Below, piece after piece: positions 27,388-36,239 of a DNA stretch of 56,022 bases; the stretch's first letter is position 1, and each line of letters opens with the position of its first letter. The translations under genes and the position numbers were made by a program. This DNA is from Rhodopila globiformis (GTDB lineage Bacteria > Pseudomonadota > Alphaproteobacteria > Acetobacterales > Acetobacteraceae). The stretch covers positions 1 through 56,022 of the forward strand of contig NZ_NHRY01000270.1 in assembly GCF_002937115.1 (NCBI RefSeq), read 5' to 3'. The notes beneath the pieces are model-generated. The model did no database searches. It was not told the origin of the DNA and saw only the letters and a program-made list of their open reading frames with translations.

Positions 27388-27546
27388 GGGCGAGGGACTG
27401 CCGCAGCGGATGATTCGATCATGCCGGACACCTGCCAGAGTTGGAGGGAAAACGCCAGCGGCCAGGAGGGGCGGTTGAATGGGTTGCAAGCCATGATGGC
27501 TGTCTGGTGCCTCCGTTCGCCAGGTTGAGAGCCTTTGAGGCATTCA

Positions 27547-27590
27547 ACCCGGGCAGACGTAGCGACGACGCGCGTCAGAAGCGGTCATGC
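27547..27590 (-). pseudogene. Decayed vapB-vapC junction, copy 1
   Basis: Read on the minus strand, this short stretch resembles the vapBC overlap at 27834-27870. The end of the antitoxin (CGCTTCTGA) runs into TRVVATSA, a mutated form of the toxin start MRVVDTSA in which Met and the catalytic Asp are lost. Nothing else of either gene remains. Some 28 of 37 positions appear shared by eye. Confidence 0.4.
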
Positions 27591-27716
27591 TGGTCCGGAC
27601 CGCTGGCATAAGACCATCCCCATAAGCCAGGCCCTGCGCCGGCCTCTGCTGACCGTTGACGAATTCCACGGCTGGGAACCGCTTCTGCACTCCGGACGAC
27701 CGCCGTTGGGAACCGC

Positions 27717-27856
27717 TCAACCCGCCGGCTTCGGGCGATACCACACGCCAGGCAGGTTTTCGAAATGCCGGTCGCAGGTCAACAGGTCGGCCTCATATGC
27801 CCGGGCGGTCGCATAGACGATGGCGTCGGCCGTGCGGACGTATCGACGACTCGCAT
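27717..27856 (-). pseudogene. VapC-type PIN-domain toxin with internal deletion
   Basis: The minus strand begins MRVVDTSA, the PIN-domain N-terminus with its first acidic residue, then jumps in another frame to TADAIVYATARAYEADLLTC and DRHFENLPGVWY before a TGA. An intact VapC is about 130-140 residues; roughly the middle 80 residues are missing. PIN toxins are RNases; this one lacks the central active-site acids and cannot be functional. It overlaps the antitoxin stop (TGATG), as in normal vapBC pairs. Confidence 0.6.
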
Positions 27857-28083
27857 CAGAAGCGCTCATTCCGCTCCCTGTAGTCTTCGGTGTTCGCCTC
27901 GGGCATCGAGCCGGCGAGTTCCTTCCACTGCGGTACCGGCACGAGCATGACCCCCCCGTCCCTGGGAATGAACGCGAACTTCTGACGCGGCTGCCAGTTC
28001 CGTGCGGACCGAACGGCCTTCGGGATCGAGATCTGGAACTTGCTGGACAGAGTGGCAACGTCCTGCGACGATATGACGAAATC
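27856..28083 (-). pseudogene. AbrB/SpoVT-type antitoxin (VapB-like), start codon apparently lost
   Basis: A 75-codon frame ends RERNERF at 27856 and contains the swapped-hairpin DNA-binding motif TLSSKFQISIPKAVRSARNW followed by FAFIPRDGGVMLVPVP, typical of AbrB-like antitoxins. No ATG, GTG or TTG begins the frame at the proper place; upstream codons read GAT GGA GAT TTC and then reach a stop. It may start at a rare codon, but with its toxin gutted it is more likely decaying. Standard gene callers would miss it. Confidence 0.6.
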
Positions 28084-28088
28084 TCCAT

Positions 28089-28537
28089 CGATCGGACTAT
28101 GTTAATAAGCTACCAGGATTGCCGGCAGGGCAGAAGCGTTGCTTTCGGCAGCGGAAGGCAAGGGGGCACCCGGCTTGGTCGGGATGTTTGAACCCAGCCA
28201 CCTGTCCGGCCAATCGGCAGGGTACTGCCATCATCTGATAGAAACGTCCCGATAAGCCAGGCCCTGCGTCAGACGGCAACGCCCCGGTGATGGTCGCCGG
28301 GCAGGCGATGCGGCGCCTGCCCGGCATCGGCAGTGCCCGGTTTGTGGCGGGCGCAGATCTCCGCGGCGACGGACGCGATACCGGCTTTCGTGAGACCCGT
28401 GATTGCATTGCTGGGGGGTCACGAGCGCCGTTTGCCGCAATCCCGCACCAAAAAACTGCCGGTTCCCCGTTGGCCGTGAAGAATCAGGGAGATCGTCTGG
28501 ATTTGCTGATCATGGACGATCCCCAACGGGATGACGA
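28089..28537. other. Non-coding stretch with a 32-bp repeat copy
   Basis: No gene was found. The segment near 28239-28268 (GTCCCGATAAGCCAGGCCCT plus GCG) repeats a segment near 27607-27638 (ATCCCCATAAGCCAGGCCCT plus GCG), so copies of the same ~32-bp repeat flank the eroded toxin-antitoxin region. Just upstream of 28538 lies the presumed left edge of a transposase fragment, but no terminal inverted repeat was recognised. Confidence 0.4.
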
Positions 28538-28857
28538 ATGCTGCCGCAAGGTGTGCTGAACTTCCAGTATGAGGCCGAGCCGGGCAGCGCTGGCCTGACC
28601 TCCCTGAGAGGACGACCGCTGTATCTCGATCTGATCCGTGCCAGCGGGATGGTCGCAGCGATCCGCCAGTTCGTGCCGGTGGTCGGCCCGCAGGGCTGGC
28701 TGGACCTGCAGATGATGCTGGCGCTGATCTTCGTGAACCTGGCCGGCGGCGACTGCCTGGCCGACCTGGAACGGCTGGAGCAGGACGGCGGCTTCACGGC
28801 GGTGCTGGCGACGGTCGAGAGCGAGTTGCTGACGCGGGCGGAGCGGCGGGCGCTGCG
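28538..28857 (+). pseudogene. IS1380-family transposase, N-terminal fragment
   Basis: About 105 residues in good frame: GLTSLRGRPLYLDLIRASGM, then GWLDLQMMLALIFVNLAGGD and CLADLERLEQDGGF, the conserved N-terminal region of IS1380-type DDE transposases. Homology stops near RAERRALRA; the frame continues through unrelated sequence antisense to another transposase fragment. All three catalytic acids would lie in the missing part, so it is inactive. Confidence 0.65.
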
Positions 28858-29014
28858 CGCCGCATCGCGGGCAGCGACGCCGGCTGCGGCAGTACTCCTC
28901 CGTCTGCGTCTGAACGAGATGGCGCTGCAACTCGGCCAGCAGCTGCCTGGCTTGTACCCCCACATTCTCGACGGCCTCCCTTCTCATCAATTGCGGCAGC
29001 ACGACAACCGCCAC
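28850..29014 (-). pseudogene. ISKra4-family transposase, N-terminal fragment
   Basis: Minus-strand frame: RREAVENVGVQARQLLAELQ, RHLVQTQTEEYC, then the zinc-finger-like CRSRRRCPRCGAQRP. This resembles the N-terminus of ISKra4-type transposases (LQRHLV...C...CPxCG). It stops where the IS1380-like fragment begins on the opposite strand, so two truncated transposases meet head to head. Fifteen bases separate it from the histidine kinase stop. Confidence 0.55.
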
Positions 29015-29028
29015 ATCGATGCGCAGCG

Positions 29029-30417
29029 TTATGGGTCCGGGCTCACTGCGACATTGCCAGCCCCTGCGGCGGATCTCAGCTTGATTGAAAATATCGAACC
29101 CCGCTTCGGCGCGTCTGCAACTTCAACACTACCTCCATGCACCTTTACGACCCGGGCTACAATCGAGAGGCCCAGGCCAGCCCCGCCGGTACGTCTCCGA
29201 TCCCCTCGCCAGAACCGCTGGAAGATCAGGTCTCGCCATTCGGCCGGTATCCCCGGCCCCTCATCGTGTACGCTGATCCTGCCATCCGGCGCCACCGCGA
29301 TGTCCACGGTGGTCCCGGCGGCGGTATGGATGATCGCGTTCTCCACCAGATTACGGATCGCCGGGAACAAGGCCCCGGCCTTGCCTTCGACCCAGACCGG
29401 CGCCGTATCGCCGGTGACCGCGAGGCTCTTTCCTGCCGCAACCGCAACCGGTGCCATGAATGCGGCAACCTCCACGGCCACCGCATGCAGATCTGCCACG
29501 TCATCGGGCGTGATCGTCAACGTATCGGATTCGGCGACGTCGATAAGCTGGTTGACGATGCGCGCCATGCCCTCGATGTCGCTCAGCAATGCCGCGGCTG
29601 CGCCACGATCATCGATGGCTTCGACCTGAGCGCGCAGGATTGCCAGCGGCGTGCGCAATTCGTGCGCAGCATCGGCTATGAAGTCGCGTTGCATCGTGAA
29701 CCCGGCTTCCAGCCGATCCAGCGCTTCGTTCACGGCCCGCACCAGCGGCACTATGTCGCGCGGCATGCGGGCTTCGGGCAGACGCAGCTCCGTGCGTGCG
29801 GGACCAATCTGTTGCGCCAGTAACGATGCCTCTTCCAGCGGATGCAGTGCCCTGTGGAAAATCAGCAGATCGACGCCCAGCAACGCGAGCAGGATCGGCA
29901 CGACGACCCAGGCGACGTGCGGCAGGAAGGTGGCGACCACGTCGTCGATCAGCACGTCCCGGTGCGCCTCGTCCTCGGACACCTGCACCCACACGGTTTC
30001 GCCGTCGACGCGGATTGGCACTGTGGCGCCAAACAGGTGCGACTGCTCCACCTGACGCTCGAAATACGCCAGACGGTCGTCCAGGTACTTGATGCGCGAC
30101 AGCGGCTGGTTGACGCCGTTGTTGGAGAACAGCACCTGGCCCGATGCGGAAAGGATGGCGTACCCGTAACGTTCATAGCCTGCGGAGTAAAGATGACGGA
30201 GTTGCTCCGGCAGAACGAGCGTCCAGTGTCCGTCCGCCTGCCGGTGCAGGTATTGCGCGATCTGCGCGGCCTGCTCGCGCAACGCCCGCTCATGCAGATT
30301 GCGCGCGGTCGTCTCGATCCGCCAGTACAAGGCCAGCGGCAGCACAACGGTGGCGGCGAGGACCGCGATGACATGCATCGTGATCAGCCGCTGCCGGATC
30401 GACCCGAACCGGATCAT
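29029..30417 (-). CDS. Two-component sensor histidine kinase
   Basis: 462 residues. An N-terminal helix (LITMHVIAVLAATVVLPLAL), a ~130-residue periplasmic 2CSK_N-like sensor, and a second helix (VAWVVVPILLALLGVDLLIF) are followed by a dimerisation domain with phospho-acceptor His in DFIADAAHELRTPLAI. The ATPase domain has NLVENAIIHT (N box), DEGPGIP (G1) and GGAGLGLSIV (G2). The ATG at 30417 overlaps the regulator's stop by 4 bp (ATGA), preferred to a GTG four codons earlier. The pair is divergent from an RND efflux operon that it probably controls; a metal signal is inferred. Confidence 0.92.
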   Translation of the reverse strand: MIRFGSIRQRLITMHVIAVLAATVVLPLALYWRIETTARNLHERALREQAAQIAQYLHRQADGHWTLVLPEQLRHLYSAGYERYGYAILSASGQVLFSNNGVNQPLSRIKYLDDRLAYFERQVEQSHLFGATVPIRVDGETVWVQVSEDEAHRDVLIDDVVATFLPHVAWVVVPILLALLGVDLLIFHRALHPLEEASLLAQQIGPARTELRLPEARMPRDIVPLVRAVNEALDRLEAGFTMQRDFIADAAHELRTPLAILRAQVEAIDDRGAAAALLSDIEGMARIVNQLIDVAESDTLTITPDDVADLHAVAVEVAAFMAPVAVAAGKSLAVTGDTAPVWVEGKAGALFPAIRNLVENAIIHTAAGTTVDIAVAPDGRISVHDEGPGIPAEWRDLIFQRFWRGDRRRTGGAGLGLSIVARVVKVHGGSVEVADAPKRGSIFSIKLRSAAGAGNVAVSPDP

Positions 30418-31091
30418 CGGGCGGAGCACGCCAGCAGATAGCCGATGCCACGGATCGTGTGGATCTCGACATCGGCGCCCGCTTCCGTCAACTGCTTGCG
30501 CAGCCTGTGGACGTAGACTTCCACCGCATTCGAGCTGAACTCCCCGGCCAGTCCGAACAGATGGTCCTCGACAACCTTCTTCGGCACCACCCGCCCGGCG
30601 CGGCGCAGCAGGATCTCCAGCACCGCCGCCTCACGCGGGGACACGGACAGCGGCGTGCCGTTGATCGTCACCTCCCGTGACAGGCTGTCGAGACGCAGGT
30701 TGCCGAGGTCCAGCGCGCGTCCCAGCAGGCTGCCGGGACGGCGCAGCAGCACCCGGATCCGGGCCTGCAGCTCCTCCTGCGCGAACGGCTTGACGAGATA
30801 GTCGTCGGCGCCGGCATCGAGTCCGCGCACGCGTTCCTCGACGCCGCTGCGCGCGGTCAGGATCAGGATTGGCACCGTATTGCCGGACGCCCGGATCTGC
30901 TTCAGCAGGGCGAGGCCGTCCTGGTCCGGCAGCCCCAGGTCGAGCACCACGACGGAATAGGCGATCGAGCCAAGCGCCGTCCTGGCATCCGCGGCCGTGG
31001 TGACGCCGTCGGCCTCATATCCGGCGCGCGCCAGCGCGTCCCGGGTCAGGCCCAGCAACCGTTCATTGTCCTCGACGAGCAGGAGCCGCAT
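30414..31091 (-). CDS. OmpR/PhoB-family response regulator
   Basis: 225 residues: a receiver domain starting MRLLLVEDNERLLGL with the phospho-acceptor Asp in VVVLDLGLPDQDG and the conserved Lys in DDYLVKPFAQ. A winged-helix DNA-binding domain follows (SPREAAVLEILLRRAG, VEVYVHRLRKQLTEAG, IHTIRGIGYLLA). It should bind direct repeats in the 161-bp divergent gap (31092-31252) and regulate the adaptor-pump operon and itself. The ATG at 31091 is used because the upstream extension is not domain sequence. It is coupled to the kinase by an ATGA overlap. Confidence 0.93.
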   Translation of the reverse strand: MRLLLVEDNERLLGLTRDALARAGYEADGVTTAADARTALGSIAYSVVVLDLGLPDQDGLALLKQIRASGNTVPILILTARSGVEERVRGLDAGADDYLVKPFAQEELQARIRVLLRRPGSLLGRALDLGNLRLDSLSREVTINGTPLSVSPREAAVLEILLRRAGRVVPKKVVEDHLFGLAGEFSSNAVEVYVHRLRKQLTEAGADVEIHTIRGIGYLLACSAR

Positions 31092-31252
31092 GCCTCGGGT
31101 ACCGCCTCGTGTCCGGTCTGGTGCACACAATCACTTTCGACTGCGTCAGGTAATTGTAAGGAACCGCCGATACAAGCCTGCCGCCGGGCACGGATCGTGC
31201 GCCGCCGGCCCTGGCCGCGATGCGCCCGGATGACCCTTGAGGAGTACATTGC

Positions 31253-32569
31253 GTGGACATGCCAGAGCCTGCCGGCCACGCGGCGGTGCCACGGGACATC
31301 ACGCCTGAACAGCCTTACGCGGCAGCCGTGCGCCTGTCGCGCAAAGCGCAGATCGGCGTGCTGCTGGCCGTGGCCGCGCTGTTGGCCGCCGGGGTCGTCG
31401 TCGGCCCGTCGCTGCTGCGGACGCGCACCGACCCGAAGGAGGAGCCCGCCGCGCAGACGCTGCCGGACGGCAGCTTCCGGCCGACGCCGCGGCAATGGGC
31501 CACCCTGACCATCGCGCCGGTGCGGCAGATGACCTTCCGCGCGGCGGAAGTGACCGACGGCAAGATCGCCAATGACGACGACCTGACGACGCCGGTGTAC
31601 TCGCCGTTCACCGGCCGGGTGACGAAGCTGTTCGCCAAGGCCGGCGACCATGTCGAGCGTGGCGCGCCGCTGCTGGCCGTGCAGGCGACGGAATTCGTCC
31701 AGGGCCTGAACGACCTGGTCAGCGCCGCGGCCACGCTGAAGACCGCCCGCGCGCAGCTTGTCCTGGCGCAGGCCAACGAGAAGCGGCAGCACGCCCTGTT
31801 TCAGGCGCAGGGCGCCGCGCAGAAGGACTGGCAGCAGAGCCAGGTTGACCTCGCGACCGCCGAGGGCGGATTGCGCAGCGCCGAGATCGCGCTCGCTGCC
31901 GTGCGCAACCGCCTGCGCATCCTGGGCAAGACCGACGAGCAGATCGACGCGATGGAGACCGCAACGGATCTCCAGCGGTTCAACCCCGAGGCCCTGGTCG
32001 TCGCCCCGATCAGCGGCACCGTCGTGCAACGGCAGGTCGGCCTCGGCCAGAACATCGTCAGCCAGTCGAACGGCGGCTCGACCCCGGTCTTCTCCATCGG
32101 CGACATGAGCAAGGTCTGGCTGCTGGCCAACGTGCGGGAGATCGACGCGCCGCTGGTCCATGTCGGCGACCCGGTCGAGGTGCATGTGCTGGCCTGGCCC
32201 GGGCGCGTGTTCAACGCGCGCATCTCCTATGTCGCGCCCTCGATCGACCCGGCCACGCACCGGCTGCCGGTGCGGGCCGAGGTGGACAATCCCGACGGCG
32301 CCCTGAAGCCGGAGATGTTCGCCAGCTTCGACATCATCACCGGCGCGGGCGGCGCCGCCCCGGCGGTGCCCGACGGCGCCGTGGTCCATGAGGGCAGCGA
32401 CGCGCATGTCTGGGTCGCGCATCCGAAGGACAGGACCATTGTCTCGCGCCCGATCAGGACCGGCCGCGTCAGCGACGGGATGGTGCAGGTCACCAGCGGC
32501 CTGCACGCCGGCGAGCAGGTGGTGACGCGCGGCTCGCTGTTCATCGACCGCGCCACCACCGGTGACTGA
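31253..32569 (+). CDS. RND efflux periplasmic adaptor (CzcB/CusB-like membrane fusion protein)
   Basis: 438 residues: a cytoplasmic leader, one anchor helix (AQIGVLLAVAALLAAGVVVG), a barrel-sandwich hybrid/lipoyl half (VYSPFTGRVTKLFAKAGDHV and later ALVVAPISGTVVQRQVGLGQ), a long coiled-coil hairpin between them (about residues 155-235), and a beta-barrel with IGDMSKVWLLANVREID. It links the inner-membrane pump to the outer-membrane channel. The start is GTG at 31253 or ATG two codons later. It leads an operon with the pump and outer-membrane factor, divergent from a two-component system. Between it and the pump lies ~500 bp of nested palindrome, which is unusual. Confidence 0.9.
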   Translation: MDMPEPAGHAAVPRDITPEQPYAAAVRLSRKAQIGVLLAVAALLAAGVVVGPSLLRTRTDPKEEPAAQTLPDGSFRPTPRQWATLTIAPVRQMTFRAAEVTDGKIANDDDLTTPVYSPFTGRVTKLFAKAGDHVERGAPLLAVQATEFVQGLNDLVSAAATLKTARAQLVLAQANEKRQHALFQAQGAAQKDWQQSQVDLATAEGGLRSAEIALAAVRNRLRILGKTDEQIDAMETATDLQRFNPEALVVAPISGTVVQRQVGLGQNIVSQSNGGSTPVFSIGDMSKVWLLANVREIDAPLVHVGDPVEVHVLAWPGRVFNARISYVAPSIDPATHRLPVRAEVDNPDGALKPEMFASFDIITGAGGAAPAVPDGAVVHEGSDAHVWVAHPKDRTIVSRPIRTGRVSDGMVQVTSGLHAGEQVVTRGSLFIDRATTGD

Positions 32570-32612
32570 TTCCAGGCCCACACCGATGTCGCACAGCGCA
32601 GCCGTTGTTTCT

Positions 32613-33057
32613 CCGTCACGGCCGGGCTTGTCCCATGCGTGTCAGGATACGCGGATTGGCGGAGGATGGGCTTCTTCCTCACCGTCATGGCCGGGCGTGT
32701 CCCTACGGGATGCACACATCTCGGAAACAAGCGCAAAATCAGGTGCTTGCTGGACATCCGAGGGCGTTCCCACATCGTCATGGCCCGGCTTGTCCGGGCC
32801 ACCTATTCAAGCACTTGTGCCGCGACAGGTGGCCCGGACAAGCCGGGCCATGACGGGGAGGAAACAGTCGCGGCGGACCGTTTCCAAGATCTGTGCATCC
32901 CGTAGGGCGTGTCCCGGCCATCTGCGCACGAACGGCGGGGAGGGGATGGCCGGGATACGCCCGGCCATGACGGTGAGGCAACGGACCGGGCGCCAAATTC
33001 TTCTCCACCCGCCGCCCTGTCCTGACACCCATCCGGCGCGTTCCGGCCATGACGAGG
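32613..33057. repeat. Three-layer nested palindrome between adaptor and pump genes
   Basis: Inner layer: CATGGCCCGGCTTGTCCGGG plus CCACCT (32779-32804) is perfectly inverted at 32828-32853 around a ~23-nt loop. Middle layer: 32685-32728 (GTCATGGCCGGGCGTGTCCC through CTCGGAAAC) is inverted at 32880-32921. Outer layer: CGTCACGGCCGGG and GTGTCAGGA (32614-32650) are imperfectly inverted at 33017-33055. No gene. The middle layer is shared with 9626-9976 and the inner layer with 44335-44508, so elements have inserted inside each other. It fills the 501 bp gap 32570-33070. Confidence 0.8.
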
Positions 33058-33070
33058 GGACGGCCTGGAC

Positions 33071-36000
33071 ATGAACGCCGCCGTCGCCTTCGCCCTGCGT
33101 CAGCGCGTCCTGATGGTCGTGCTGATGCTGTTCGTGTTCGCCGCCGGCATCGCCGCGTTCCTGCGGCTGAACATCGAGGCCTACCCTGATCCGGTGCCGC
33201 CGCTGGTCGATATCGTCACCCAGAGCACCGGCCAGTCGGCCGAGGAGATCGAGCGCTACATCACCATCCCGATCGAGATCCAGATGGCGGGCATCCCGCA
33301 CGTCACCGCGGTGCGCACCGTCTCCCTGTTCGGCCTGTCCGACGTGAAGGTGCAGTTCACCTACGATTTCACCTATGAGCAGGCGGAACAGTGGGTGATC
33401 AACCGGCTGTCGCAGCTTGGGCAACTGCCCAACGGGGCGCAGCCGCAGATCTCCCCCGACAGCCCCATCGGCGAGATCCTGCGCTACCGTGTCGTCGGGC
33501 CGCCCGGCTACTCGGTGATGGACCTCAAGACGATCCAGGACTGGATCCTGGAGCGTCGCTTCAAGGCGGTGCCAGGCGTGATCGACGTCAACGGCTGGGG
33601 CGGCGAGACCAAGACCTATGAAGTCTCGATCGACCAGGACAAGCTGCTGCACTACGGCCTGACGGTGCCGCAGGTGTTGTCGGCGCTGAACAACGCCAAC
33701 ATCAACGTCGGCGGCCAGACGGTGAATTTCGGCCCGCAGGCCGCGGTGGTGCGCGGCGTCGGCCTGATCCATTCCATGGACGACATCCGCAACACCATGA
33801 TCAGCGCCAACAACGGCGCCCCGGTGCTGATCAGCGACGTCGCGACGGTGACGGTCGGGCACCAGCCGCGGCTGGGCATCGCCGGGCAGGACGGCGACGA
33901 CGACATCGTGCAGGGCATCGTGCTGATGCGCCGCGGCGCCGAAAGCATGCCGACCATCCGCCTGGTCGAAGCCGAAATGAAACGCATCAACGACAGCGGC
34001 ATCCTGCCGCCGGGCGTGCGGCTGGTGCGGATCTACGACCGCTCGGAACTGATCCGCGTAACCACGCACACCGTGTTGCACAACATGCTGTTCGGCATCG
34101 CGCTGATCTTCATCCTGCAATGGGTGTTCCTGGGCAACCTGCGCACCGCGCTGATCGTCGCGGCGACCATCCCGTTCGCGCTGGCCTTCGCCATCACGCT
34201 GATGGTGGCGCTCGGCGAGTCGGCCAACCTGCTGTCGGTCGGCGCCATCGATTTCGGGCTGATCGTCGACGCGACGGTGATCATGGTGGAGAACATCTAC
34301 CGCCGCCTGTCGCAGCCGCCGAAAGAACGATTCATCCGCTCGCCGGTGATGCAGCGCGTCCGCACGGTCGTCGGGCTGCACGGCAAGTTCGCCGTGATCG
34401 CCAACGCATCGATCGAGGTGAACCGCAGCATCTTCTTCTCCGCCGCGATCATCATCGCCGGCTTCGTGCCGCTGTTCACCCTGTCTGGCATCGAGGGCCA
34501 TATTTTCGGGCCGATGGCGAAGACCTATGCCTACGCCATCGCCGGCGGCCTGTTGGCGACGTTCACCATAACGCCCGCGCTCAGCGCCCTGCTGCTGGAC
34601 GACAAGGTGCAGGAGGTCGAGACGCTCCTGGTGCGCCTGCTGCACCGCGCCTACCGGCCAATCCTGTACTTCACCCTGGAAAACCGGCTGCTGACCGTCG
34701 GCCTGCTGATCATCCTGCTGCTCTGCGCCGGACTGGCGCTGCGCACGCTGGGGCTGGAGTTCCTGCCCAAGCTGGAGGAAGGCAATCTGTGGATCCGCGC
34801 CACCATGCCGACGGCGATTTCGCTGGAGGAAGGCAACGGCTACGTCAACCGCATGCGCGCCGTGCTGCGCCGCTTCCCCGAGGTGGTGACGGTCGTCTCG
34901 CAGCACGGCCGCCCGGATGACGGCACCGACGCCACCGGCTTCTTCAACGCCGAGTTCTTCGTCCCGCTGAAGCCGTTCGACACATGGCCGGACGGCATCG
35001 ACAAGGACAAGCTGACCGAACAGATGACCAACGCCCTGGAACAGCAATTCCCCGGCGTGGACTTCAACTTCTCCCAATACATCGAGGACAACGTCGAGGA
35101 GGCCGCGTCCGGCGTGAAGGGCGAGAACTCGGTGAAGCTGTTCGGCAACGACCTTGCCACGCTGGAAAAGACCGCCGCGAAGATCAGGGACGTGATGGCG
35201 ACGGTTCCGGGCATCACCGACCTCGCGGTGCTGAATTCGCTCGGCCAGCCGACGGTGCAGATCGACGTGGACCGGGCCAGGGCGGCGCGCTACGGCCTTT
35301 CGCCCGGCGACATCAACGCCACGGTGCAGGCCGCCATCGGCGGGCAGGCGGCCGGCAACCTGTACGAGCAAGGCAGCGACCGCAACTTCCCGATCATCGT
35401 CCGCCTGGCGCCGAAGTATCGCCAGAGCCTGGATGCCATCAAGCGCATCGTCATCGGCGCGCCGGCGCCGGGCGGCAATGGTGTGGTGCCGGTGCCGCTG
35501 TCGGATGTCGCGACCATCCGGATGCTGTCCGGCCCGTCGTTCATCTATCGCGAGCAGCAGGAACGCTACATCCCGATCAAGTTCAGCGTGCGCGGCCGCG
35601 ACCTGGGCACCGCGGTGCTGGAGGCGCAACAGAAGGTCGCGCAGGCGATCATGCTGCCCGGCGGCTACCACCTGGAATGGGTCGGCGAGTTCGGCAACCT
35701 GGAGGAGGCGCTGTCCCGGCTGGCCGTGGTCGTGCCGCTCAGCATCGTGCTAATCTGCCTGCTGCTCTACGTGAACTTCGGCTCGGTCACCGAGATGCTG
35801 CTGGCGGCAAGCGTCATGCCGATGGCGCTGACCGGCGGGATTTTCGCGCTGTATTTCACCGGCACGCCGTTCAGCGTCTCGGCGGCCATCGGCTTCGTCG
35901 CGCTGTTCGGCATCTCGGCCATGGATGGCATCATCGTGCTGACCTATTTCAACCTGATGATCGAGGCGGGGCTGGATCGCGCCGCCGCCATCCGCCGCAC

Positions 36001-36235
36001 CTGCGAGACGCAGATGCGCCCTGTCGTCATGACATGCGTGGTGGCGGCCGTCGGGCTGCTGCCGGCGGCGCTGTCCACCGGCATCGGCTCGCAGGTGCAA
36101 CGGCCGCTGGCACTGGTCGTGGTCGGCGGCATCCTGCTGGCGCCGGTGCTGATCCTGCTGATATTGCCGGTGCTGATCGCCGGGTTTTCCCGCCGCATGC
36201 CGTCGGCCGACGCGCAGCCGGAACCGGCGGAGTAG
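33071..36235 (+). CDS. Heavy-metal-type RND efflux pump (CzcA/CusA family)
   Basis: 1054 residues, full RND length. It has the first helix (LMVVLMLFVFAAGIAAFLRL), a large periplasmic domain, a central helix bundle with IDFGLIVDATVIMVENIYRR near residue 400 (the DFGxxxD proton-relay motif of heavy-metal RND pumps, with Ala in place of the usual Gly), a second periplasmic domain, and a final bundle with FVALFGISAMDGIIVLTYFN. It exports a cation or other substrate in exchange for protons. The first periplasmic loop AYPDPVPPLVDIVTQSTGQS is CzcA-like. The outer-membrane factor starts 4 bp after its stop. Metal specificity cannot be read with confidence. Confidence 0.92.
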   Translation: MNAAVAFALRQRVLMVVLMLFVFAAGIAAFLRLNIEAYPDPVPPLVDIVTQSTGQSAEEIERYITIPIEIQMAGIPHVTAVRTVSLFGLSDVKVQFTYDFTYEQAEQWVINRLSQLGQLPNGAQPQISPDSPIGEILRYRVVGPPGYSVMDLKTIQDWILERRFKAVPGVIDVNGWGGETKTYEVSIDQDKLLHYGLTVPQVLSALNNANINVGGQTVNFGPQAAVVRGVGLIHSMDDIRNTMISANNGAPVLISDVATVTVGHQPRLGIAGQDGDDDIVQGIVLMRRGAESMPTIRLVEAEMKRINDSGILPPGVRLVRIYDRSELIRVTTHTVLHNMLFGIALIFILQWVFLGNLRTALIVAATIPFALAFAITLMVALGESANLLSVGAIDFGLIVDATVIMVENIYRRLSQPPKERFIRSPVMQRVRTVVGLHGKFAVIANASIEVNRSIFFSAAIIIAGFVPLFTLSGIEGHIFGPMAKTYAYAIAGGLLATFTITPALSALLLDDKVQEVETLLVRLLHRAYRPILYFTLENRLLTVGLLIILLLCAGLALRTLGLEFLPKLEEGNLWIRATMPTAISLEEGNGYVNRMRAVLRRFPEVVTVVSQHGRPDDGTDATGFFNAEFFVPLKPFDTWPDGIDKDKLTEQMTNALEQQFPGVDFNFSQYIEDNVEEAASGVKGENSVKLFGNDLATLEKTAAKIRDVMATVPGITDLAVLNSLGQPTVQIDVDRARAARYGLSPGDINATVQAAIGGQAAGNLYEQGSDRNFPIIVRLAPKYRQSLDAIKRIVIGAPAPGGNGVVPVPLSDVATIRMLSGPSFIYREQQERYIPIKFSVRGRDLGTAVLEAQQKVAQAIMLPGGYHLEWVGEFGNLEEALSRLAVVVPLSIVLICLLLYVNFGSVTEMLLAASVMPMALTGGIFALYFTGTPFSVSAAIGFVALFGISAMDGIIVLTYFNLMIEAGLDRAAAIRRTCETQMRPVVMTCVVAAVGLLPAALSTGIGSQVQRPLALVVVGGILLAPVLILLILPVLIAGFSRRMPSADAQPEPAE

Positions 36236-36239
36236 GCCG

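Noticed and set aside
27390..27543. A PurS gene or N-terminal extension of PurQ upstream of 27387
   Set aside because: The translated extension has no PurS or PurQ similarity; PurQ starts at its conserved [10 protein letters not shown].
32613..33057. Repeated GGCCGGGC units as a possible CRISPR array
   Set aside because: Units are inverted, unequal in spacing and nested; there are no regular spacers or cas genes.
32807..35671. Very long open frame on the minus strand (about 950 codons) opposite the RND pump
   Set aside because: It mirrors the high-GC codon pattern of the pump, encodes His/Arg/Gln-rich low-complexity protein and has no domain.
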